Shown: positions 8,856 to 17,500 of the stretch, piece after piece
How the letters are laid out: the number at the start of each line of letters is the position of its first letter
How positions within the stretch are numbered: the first letter of the stretch is position 1
Assembly (NCBI GenBank): GCA_017477325.1
Contig: JAFUWV010000010.1
Coordinates: 124,001-188,000 of the forward strand
Origin: Paludibacteraceae bacterium
GTDB lineage: Bacteria > Bacteroidota > Bacteroidia > Bacteroidales > Paludibacteraceae
Length of the DNA stretch: 64,000 bases
Direction: 5' to 3'
Made by a program: the position numbers and the translations under genes
Notes under the pieces: generated by a model
The model's database searches: none
What the model was told of the DNA's origin: nothing
What the model saw: the letters and a program-made list of their open reading frames with translations, nothing else

Positions 8856-8901
8856 GGAAGTTTGTAAAGTTAGGGAGGTTTGTAAAGTTTGAGAAGTTAA
8901 C
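8830..8901 (+). repeat. 9-bp degenerate tandem array across a stop codon, copy 3
   Basis: Eight units from aaaggttgg to gaagttaac. It begins in the last codons of the SpoIID-domain gene and ends in the convergent gap. The following stretch (8902-8940) carries CAAAC-type units in the opposite sense, so the two together form a long imperfect inverted repeat between convergent genes. It could act as a bidirectional terminator (inference). Confidence 0.75.
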
Positions 8902-8943
8902 TATTCAAACATTACAAACAATACACACTCAACAAACAACTCA

Positions 8944-9915
8944 TCAGATCCTCCTTAAGATTATCCAAATGATGATTGGTGCACCGAAGAGGGCAGAGAG
9001 AGTGGAGATAGGCAGAGGATAGGTGAACTGATTGGCGATGATGTCGCACAGGAGCAGCAAGTCAGCCCCCACAAGCGCACTCACCGGCATCGTGATTCTG
9101 TGGTTACTCGTCCGGAACAGTCCCCGTGCCAGATGAGGCACCGCGACACCAACAAACGCTATAGGTCCGCAGAAAGCCGTGATACCACCAGCGAGCAGAC
9201 CTGTGGAGAGCACTATCAGCATACGTGTACGCGACACGTTGATGCCCAGTCCGCGAGCATAGTTCTCACCAAGAAGCAGACCGTTAAGAGGCTTTATTAA
9301 CACAAGCGCGAGCAACAACCCCAACACAAAGATTGGTAGCAGTAGCGGCATCTCATGCCATGTGACTGACGAGAGCGAACCGAGACTCCAGACGATGAAC
9401 AGCTTCAGCGCGTCAGGGTTGGCGAAGTTCTGCATCAGGTTGACCAGAGCACCGGCAATACTGCCAATCATCATTCCTATTATCAGCAAACTAACCTGAC
9501 TCTCCACCCTGTAGGAGATAGCCAGAACAAGCAGAAGGCAGACCGTGGCACCCGTGATAGCGGCTACGACCGTCAGCATATTGGTGGCAGCAAAACCTAC
9601 CATAGTGCCCACCATCACTAGAAGCCCCACTCCGAACGTAGCACCCGACGAGACACCAAGAATATAAGGACCTGCAAGCGGGTTGCGAAACAAGGTCTGC
9701 ATCATCAGACCGCTCACACTCAATGCCGCACCTGCCAGCACTGCCGTGATAGCACGAGGCAGACGCAGGTCGAGCAGTATCTGGCGGTTCATGCCTCCGT
9801 CAGATGAAAACAGTTCACTCAGACCTATACGGATGCTGCCAAAGCACAAGTCAAGCACAAACAGCAGCGACAACAGCAACACAAGCAATATGGTCAAGAC
9901 AACATTACGCTTCAC
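8944..9915 (-). CDS. FecCD/BtuC-type ABC transporter permease (iron siderophore, haem or cobalamin)
   Basis: 323 residues, with about ten hydrophobic membrane spans. FecCD-family signatures are RLPRAITAVLAGAALSVSGLMMQTLFRNPLAGPYILGVSSGA split across 52-95, GLLAGGITAFCGPIAFVGVAVPH near 245, and the C-terminal PISTLSALFGAPIIIWII. It forms the inner-membrane channel of a type II ABC importer for iron chelates, haem or cobalamin. Neither an ATP-binding subunit nor a periplasmic binding protein is adjacent: downstream is the convergent SpoIID gene and upstream a lipoprotein gene. The partners must be elsewhere. A -7 box at 9987-9994 suggests its own promoter. Confidence 0.88.
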   Translation of the reverse strand: MKRNVVLTILLVLLLSLLFVLDLCFGSIRIGLSELFSSDGGMNRQILLDLRLPRAITAVLAGAALSVSGLMMQTLFRNPLAGPYILGVSSGATFGVGLLVMVGTMVGFAATNMLTVVAAITGATVCLLLVLAISYRVESQVSLLIIGMMIGSIAGALVNLMQNFANPDALKLFIVWSLGSLSSVTWHEMPLLLPIFVLGLLLALVLIKPLNGLLLGENYARGLGINVSRTRMLIVLSTGLLAGGITAFCGPIAFVGVAVPHLARGLFRTSNHRITMPVSALVGADLLLLCDIIANQFTYPLPISTLSALFGAPIIIWIILRRI

Positions 9916-9986
9916 AAATTTATATATTGCACCTTTATATTAATTGTCCCGGATGCGGACGAGATGTACGCACACGAAGCGGATTG

Positions 9987-9994
9987 CAAAGGTA
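9987..9994 (-). promoter_or_regulatory. Candidate -7 box for the FecCD-type permease gene
   Basis: TACCTTTG on the minus strand, 72 bases upstream of the start codon. I see no clear -33 TTTG at the expected distance, so this is half a promoter. No riboswitch-like structure is recognised in 9916-10134. Confidence 0.4.
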
Positions 9995-10021
9995 CAAAGA
10001 AAAGTTGAAAGTAGAAAGCAT

Positions 10022-10079
10022 AAAGTTATGAGGTTTGTAGAGTTGAGTTTGAGAAGTTTGTAGAGTTTGAGGGGTTAAA
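10022..10079 (+). repeat. 9-bp degenerate tandem array, copy 4
   Basis: GTT-containing units recur mostly every 9 bases (10033, 10042, then 10047, 10056, 10065, 10074, with one 5-base slip). It lies between the FecCD permease and the lipoprotein gene. Confidence 0.55.
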
Positions 10080-10108
10080 AGCAACAAACAAAGGATGATA
10101 GAGGTTCT

Positions 10109-10139
10109 GATGCGACAGCGCATCATGCGCGTCTCTACA
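10109..10139 (-). repeat. Palindromic GTAGAGACG-type element containing a stop codon
   Basis: A perfect hairpin GATGCG-ACAG-CGCATC (10109-10124) is followed by cgtctctaca (10130-10139). The TAG stop (10135-10137) of the lipoprotein gene is inside the element. The same 10-mer cgtctctaca ends a palindrome inside the PAP2 gene at 44539-44548. Confidence 0.45.
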
Positions 10140-11481
10140 TGCTGATAGCATGCATGCTCACGCTCTTCATCTCCGGCTCACGCGTTATACGGCGGGCAGG
10201 AGTGGCTTTCGCCGGCTTGCCGTTGATGCTGCTGACGTGTCTGTTCACTTTTGCAGGAGCAGACGATGGTCCAAAACTAACACTGAAACTGCTTTCGGGG
10301 GTAACCTCAGACATATAGCCGTAGCCGAGAGCAAAGATGCCGAAATAGAGTGTGCCCATACTCTGCCCCAACTCCACTCCCTTGGGCGTAAATATAAGGT
10401 AGATAGTATGCGCATCGTCTGTAAGGTCTTTCTCTGACCACACAAAATGGTCACCCACATAGAAGCTGCCTGATCTCAAGGTCTGCGCCTTCACATACTG
10501 ACTCAGGTCATTGATATTATAGAACGGATAGCAGACAGCATTGCCGTTCTCGTCGTTGAGATACATACCAAGGCAGTAACCCCAAGTGTTGGCGGTAGTG
10601 CCTGCCTGACGGAAACTCACCCACAGACACACAGTGCCCGGATTGGACTTGCAGTAGTCAGTCACGCTGCTATAGTCTTTAAGTTCTGTAATCGCTGTCA
10701 CCTGCGGCACATTCTCCACACCGGAACCGGCATAGGTGTCGTAGGCAGTGGAGGCTGACTTCAGAGTCAGTTGACAACTATAACTGCCTACTGTGGCATC
10801 ATCCGCCATGGTGCTGTATTTGCTGGCATAGAGTCCATACTGATTCCATGTTTCAGATATGTCATAACTGGTTTTGGTGGTTGTATAACCATTGCTCTTG
10901 GAGTAGAAGATATTGGTATAGGAACCATTGTTATAAGTCTCTTTCCACTCATAGTTGCCGCTCTTGCCCCACGTGAGGCAATAGAACTCAGGCGACTGGG
11001 TGTTGGTTACCGCCTTGCCGTTCATCAGCAGTTGGCCATTGCTCCCCTGCGAGAAAGTGATGATGCTTGGCTTACTGTAATCAATGTTAGTGTATTGATT
11101 GACGGTGGCAGTGTTGCCGCTCACATTCACGACCTCCCAACTCACACATTCGGCACCGGAATAACTCTGGCGGCCACTACCATATGCCACATAACTGCCA
11201 CTGTTAGACCTGTAGTACCAAAACTGATTGCCGACCTGGTCGAAAGCACGAAAGACATCTGCACCCGCAGTAGTGCCACCGGGGTTGGTACCGGGATTGA
11301 CATTGCCACCGGGGTTGTCTCCGGGAGTTTCACTACCACCGGGATTATCGCCTCCCGGGTTGTCAACAGGAGTTTCTGTGCCCGGGTTGTCATCAGGCGG
11401 AGTCTGAGTGTTGCAACCGGGGAGGGCAGTCATCACCACTGCCGCAGCGAGGAATGCCAATGCAATATGTTTTGCTTTCAT
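10135..11481 (-). CDS. Lipoprotein of unknown function with a Gly/Pro/Asn-rich linker
   Basis: 448 residues. The lipobox is ALPGC with Cys23. Residues about 29-70 are a low-complexity linker built on DNPGG and NPGT repeats, probably lifting the rest off the membrane. The remainder is rich in Tyr, Ser and aromatic residues with beta-like alternation (FRAFDQVGNQFWYYRSNSG, then VCLWVSFRQAG near 285-295). I do not recognise a named domain. It starts 42 bases downstream of the 2726-residue surface-protein gene on the same strand and may be co-transcribed. The end of the protein (SVSMHAISM) reads into a palindromic repeat that supplies its stop codon, suggesting the C-terminus was altered by the element. 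Confidence 0.75.
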   Translation of the reverse strand: MKAKHIALAFLAAAVVMTALPGCNTQTPPDDNPGTETPVDNPGGDNPGGSETPGDNPGGNVNPGTNPGGTTAGADVFRAFDQVGNQFWYYRSNSGSYVAYGSGRQSYSGAECVSWEVVNVSGNTATVNQYTNIDYSKPSIITFSQGSNGQLLMNGKAVTNTQSPEFYCLTWGKSGNYEWKETYNNGSYTNIFYSKSNGYTTTKTSYDISETWNQYGLYASKYSTMADDATVGSYSCQLTLKSASTAYDTYAGSGVENVPQVTAITELKDYSSVTDYCKSNPGTVCLWVSFRQAGTTANTWGYCLGMYLNDENGNAVCYPFYNINDLSQYVKAQTLRSGSFYVGDHFVWSEKDLTDDAHTIYLIFTPKGVELGQSMGTLYFGIFALGYGYMSEVTPESSFSVSFGPSSAPAKVNRHVSSINGKPAKATPARRITREPEMKSVSMHAISM

Positions 11482-11522
11482 ACGGTAGGCACTAAGTACG
11501 TGTCGTGCGCAACTGTTACAGG

Positions 11523-14500
11523 TTATTTCAGTTTCTCTCCGAGAACATTGTACTCAGTGCCGTCAGGCAGGAGGATGATGACATGGTTGTCGCGGATAAT
11601 TTTGCGAGCCTTGGGTATGATGACAATGTTCTCTGCGGCAGTGCCTTGCCCGTTCTTCTCAGCGAGGAACTCAATCTTGTCCACCCAGATGATGCCATTG
11701 GTGGAGGAGGTGTTTGTCAAGTCCCAATATACTCGGAAATATGCTCCTGCGTCCCATGCTGCGGCGGCAGCTTCATCTACTGCGATGGTGATTGTGTCGG
11801 TGCCCGTGATTTTACCTCCTGCAACAACGCTGAGGCGGGAGTCGGGCAAGAAAGAGCCGTTGGAATAGGTATCTACACCCCACTCATTGATAGTCATAAG
11901 ACCTTCGATGGGTCCTTTGTTGATATAGACCTTCACCTGACGAATGTCTTTGCTAAAGGGAGCGACAGCAGCTATATATACAGGGTTGCAGCCGGCAAGA
12001 GTAGTGTTCTTTCCGCCCATCTTGCAGTAGGTCCACGCTGCATTGTAGTTGCTACCGCCATAGACAGTCCAACTGTTGTCATATACCCAACTGTCGCCGT
12101 ACGCATTGTGTTTGGTTGCCTGAGTGGAGAAGTCGCACACGTATGCCACCTCATATTCTACAGGTTGGGGAGTATCTGCTACAACATCTTTAACAAGGCG
12201 GACAGCTTCACCGAGACAGCGTTCCGGCGATGGCCATACGCCAATTTCTCTCAAAGTTACCTGATTATAAAATCCATTTGGATAAGTGCTACTAAAAGAA
12301 TCGGATGTCCAATATCTGCCCTCTTTAGTACCAGTCCAAGAAATGTTGCCTGATTGAGGTAATCGTTGCCCCGGTGTAGGTAGGAATACTGCACCATTTG
12401 CTTCCATAACAGTCCATTCTTCTACCGAGTATGTGTTATCGGCAAAAGCATTAGTAGAAGTCTGATAACTTTGTGATAAGATTTGATAATGTTTGTCACG
12501 TACAGAGAAGAAAGTAATGCCTTCAGGTAATCTCCAATCGTCAGGAAGCAGAATGCCACCTTCTTTTCCATTAACCGTACCCATTCCCACCAAAGAACTT
12601 GCATTATCGCGATCAAGGAGCAGATACAGCCACTCTTCTCTTGTCGGTGTACGCCACATATTCGGCTGATTACCACCATTACTGATTGCATTTACGCCCC
12701 AATCCACAAAGTTGGTATAATCATCGTCATTTGAAGTTGCCAAAGTAGGATTGTTGCCTGTGCCCCAACTGAAGAGGTCGATCCAACCATCGTAGGTAGG
12801 TGATATCTTAGCATTTCCAGCTCCTACAACGCTAAATTGGGTTTCAGCGAACTGCCAAACATCAGCTGTTGCTTTATATTGCAAGTTACCTTGTGAGAAC
12901 TGAATCTGTTTGTCTGCAGCAATAGAGAATTTACCCGGCAGGATGCCATTCTCCCATTTCTGTTCAACTACAGGTTCGGTGATGGTGAGATGCAGAGTGA
13001 CGACAGAGTCACAACCGGCAACCGTCTGCAGCGTCTTGGTGTAATCACCGCTCTCGGTGTAGGTCGTGCCCTCCCATGTATAGGACGTTTCTGCCGAAGC
13101 GGAGAACTCAGATGTCTTGTCAGTGCAAGCGGATTCTATTTCGTGCACGAGACGGACAGGAAGTCCCATTTCTACCGTACACAAGCCATTATAATTAGGA
13201 ATAATGGAATTAAAAGAACCTGATAGTTTAACAGCATAATTATAATTATTACTATATTTTGTCGAAGTCCAGTAGAATCCAAATCCGGCATAATCTCTTA
13301 TGACTCCTTCATCGTCTTTGTATCTTCTTCTTCCGGGATATGGCAAGAACACCGCACCTGCTTCTTCCAACATTGCCCATTGAGTTATATTAAAATTATT
13401 TTTGGTTTGTGTGTTATTATTATCGTAATACCTATGGAAGTTGTCGGTTGAAACTCCCCAATCATCCGGAGACATAGTGTACACCGTACTGCCGGAAGGT
13501 GTTACCCAATCGTCCGGCAACAGAATGATTCCGTTTTCGTTATTGATTTTTCCTAATGCCACCAGCGAAGCTGCATTAGGGCGTTCAGTGAAAAGATAGA
13601 GTATTTCTGCCGCCGTCAAAGTACGCCATAGGTTAGTTTCATTTCCACCATTGGAGATGGCGTTTACGCCCCAATCTGTAAAGACGGCATAATCTGTTTT
13701 ATTAGTTGAAGCAAGCGTCGGATTATTTCCTGTTCCCCAACCAAAGAGATCAATCCAACCATCATAGGTCGGCGAGATATTGACATTATCGTCACCTACA
13801 TAATCAGTTTGCTGCTGCGCGAACTGCCAAGTGTCCGTGCTGGCTTTATATTGCAAGTTACCTTGCGAGAAGTGTACTTGCTTGCCTGCGCTGACCGAGA
13901 ACTTGCCCGGCAATACACCATTTGCCCATTTCTGTTCAACTACAGGTTCGGTGATGGTGAGATGCAGAGTGACGATAGAGTCGCAACTGGCAGCATTTGT
14001 AAGGGTAACTGTATAGTTGCCTGACTCGGTGTAGGTAGTACCATTCCAGAAGAAGGAGCCTTCGGCAGTCTCGGTCAGCTCGGCAGAAGTAGAGTTGAGA
14101 ACAGTAAGGTGGAGAACAAGAGTGCTGTCGCAACCCTGAGGAGTGGTGAAATGACGCTTGTAATCGCCACTTGCAGTGTAGGTTTCACCTTGCCAAGTGT
14201 AGGAATCACAAGCAGTTTCTGTGAACTCTTTTGTTACAGCTTCACACTGAGGTTCTTCCGGAATCCAGGCACCGGTGATGCTGACAGCGTAGATATTAAT
14301 ACCGGAATTGCTGCTACCGATGAACAAGGTTGCAGGTCCGCCTTTGTACTCGTAGGTGCAATAGTTGATTGCACTGCCGTTGATACCCTCAAACTGTTTG
14401 ACAGTGTTGCTTAACGAGTCAACAGCAAGATTCATTACGCGCACAGCACTACTGCTTGACGACATGCAATAGATTTCCACTTTGGTATCGCCCTCAACAT

Positions 14501-17500
14501 CGAAGCGGAGATGACGGGAGTCAGCCTTCATAGTTCCACCTAGTTTGATACGATGGGTGAAGCTGAGAGTATCGTAGGTCTTGTTGCTTGCATCCACTAC
14601 AATAGTGTTTGAAGCATTGGCAACGAAAGTAAGACCTCTGACAGTGGTATTCTCAGAGATTGTACCAAGGTCTTTAATATCAGCATCGTCTGCACGCCAA
14701 GTGAGAGTGCCACCTGCTATCACTTGCGGCTCCGTGATGGTGAGATGCAAGGTTACTACGGAGTCGCAACTGGCGGCATTGGCAATAGTGTCGGTATAGT
14801 TGCCCGACTCTGTATATGTTTTGCCATTCCATGAGAATGAACCTTCGGCCAACTCTGTTACCTCTGCAGAAGTAGAGTTGAGGATAGTAAGGTGGAGAGT
14901 GACGAGAGAGTCGCAACCGGCAGAGGTTGTCAGATGACGCTCGTAGTTGCCGCTTTCTGTATAGGTCTCACCCAACCATGTATAACTGTCGCATGCCGTC
15001 TCGGAGAACTCTGTTGCAACCGACTTGAGGATAGTAAGATGCAAGGTGACGATAGAGTCGCAACCTGATGCCATCGGGAATGTTTTCTCGTAGTCGCCGC
15101 TTGCAGTGTAGGTCTCACCCTGCCAGGTATAACTATCACAGGCTGTCTCGGAGAACTCTGTTGCTACCGACTTCATGATAGTAAGATGCAGAGTGACGAT
15201 AGAGTCGCATCCATTGGCAGTAATGAAATATTTCTCATAGTTGCCGCTCTCGGTGTATGTCTCCCCCTGCCAAGTATAGCTGTCGCATGCAGTCTCTGTA
15301 AACTCACTTGTTATCTGACCCGCGCAGTTGTTCTCCAGATCACGCACAAGTCGGACAGAATAGCCGTAATAAGGACCACCTTGATAGTACTGTGGACGGA
15401 ACCCCTTATCAGCAAAGGAGAGACTATAGTATATGCCGTTTTCATAGCTTTGCTGAGCTGACCAGTAATAACCTATAGAACCAGAAGCGTCGAATAATTC
15501 CGTCATATAGCGGTTGCCTGCCGCAGGAAGGAAGATTGCGCCTGCTGATTCCATAACTACCCACTGTTCAGATGTGTAGGTGTTATGAGAGAAATTACCT
15601 CCACTATTATTAAAGTAATAAGAACCATAATCATAGAGTCCTTGGGTAGTACTTGCAGTGAAAGATATCCCTGAGGGTAATACCCAATTATCAGGCAATA
15701 TTATCAATCCATTCACACTATTAACAGAACCTAAGCCAAATAAGGTGGCAGCATTTTCTCTCGTGTAGAACAAATAGTTCCACTCTTCATTAGTAAGAGT
15801 TCTCCACATATTGGCACCATTGCAGCCATTGGATATCGGGTTAGCTCCCCAATCTACAAACGTTGCGTAATCTTCGCTGAATTTGCTTGTCAATGTAGGG
15901 TTATTACCTGTTCCCCAACCGAAAAGGTCAATCCAGCCATCGTACGTGGGAGATATATTAGTATTACCTTCTCCTATGTATTCTGTCTGCGCGTTAGCAA
16001 ACCTCCATGTATTCGTGCCGGCTTGGTATTGCAAGTTACCTTGCGAGAACTGCACTTGTTTGCCTGCTGCCACGGAGAAGCGGCCGGGCAGGTAGCCTTC
16101 GGTACATACTGGCGGTACAGTAGTGATTTCCACCTTGTCGGTTGTAAGAGCGAGATTGTCGGTAGTATAGCCGTGCAGAGTGCTGCTAAAGACTACTCCT
16201 TCCGGTGCAATAAGGGAGCAGTTTTGGAGTACCGGCTCCTGGTTGGCATAGAACGACACCATAACTGCCCTTTGTGCATCGCTAGTAGGAGTGCCTACGG
16301 TTTGGGCAGTTAAGTGCACGTTGTCAAGAATAAGATACGAACTGCCCTGTATCTTTACTCCGCCTGCGCCTGCTACCTCTATCGCACAATTCTCGGCAGT
16401 GAGGTTGGCATTGCTGAATGTAGTGAAAGCTGCGTATGCTGTTCCGGCTGCCGTACTGCCTATCTGCCTCGGCAGCGGACCATCGTTGAGAACCTTGAGG
16501 CAGGCAGTGCTATTACCTCCGCGGATAGTAAGATGTGCGTCCGTACGGAGAGCAATACAATAAGGTGCATACAGAATGCAGGTGTCAAGAACTTCGATAG
16601 TCAGTCCGGGTATTTGATTGAATACATTCCACGTGACGTCAGAAGTAGTGAGTTTGACGTTTTGCATCGTGAGTGTTTTGGTGGTGTCGTTGTATTGAAG
16701 CAGGCTCTCAGCTGATGCATCAACCTTTGTTATGCCGCTTATATAATTTGCTATATTCCAGCAGTTCTGATTGTTGACATATTGTCCGTTGAGGCGTAGT
16801 TTGTAGTTGACGGGTGTAGACAAATCTACAGTGGAGGTTACAAGTTCTCCGTTGAGTGCCACACCTTTGAGACTACTATTGTAAGCAGCGCCTGCGGGTG
16901 AGATGACTGCCACTCCACCCTGCAGGCTGAGCGTTCCCCAACCAGCAACAGAACCCGTTGCGCCGGTTGCCTTCACAAAAGCAGAGTCCACTTTTAGTGT
17001 GCCACTGCCATAGCCTTTTATCGCCTTGCCTCTTGTACTCTCGAAGATGACTGTTACACCCTCATCGATAGTGAGGTTTCTGGAAGACTGCATCTCAAGA
17101 GCATCGGCATCGGTGCCTGTGACTCTAACATGGAGTGTACCATTGCCATAGATATGCACATGGTCGCTGGAGAGGATGCCGTCTTTAGAGGAGACAATGG
17201 AGTTGTCGCCTTGCACGTTGATAGAGAGTGTTCGTTTGATTAACAGGCTCGACAGTTCTGATTTAATACCTTCTTCGGAGCCTACATACTGGAAATTCTT
17301 CAGAGTAAGAACATTTCCGCTGCTTGATAATGAGGCACTACCCGTGATACCGGAGCCAGTGACTTGGCCAAGATTGGCACCTGTAATTTGTGTTCCGCCG
17401 ACCCACACATCAAAAACTTTGGGTTCAATTTTTAGCTCAGAGCGCACACGCTGCTCGGTGTCTATGGTAGGTATTTCCACAACAGCGCCACTATCAGGAC

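Noticed and set aside
9916-10134. Cobalamin riboswitch before the FecCD/BtuC-type permease
   Set aside because: No B12-box-like sequence or matching stems are visible. The gap holds a -7 box, a 9-bp array and a palindrome.
10771-11868. Long plus-strand open frame (365 codons) opposite the lipoprotein and giant-protein genes
   Set aside because: It spans two convincing minus-strand genes with signal peptides, and its translation is Thr/Ile/Val-rich without motifs. It is an antisense shadow.
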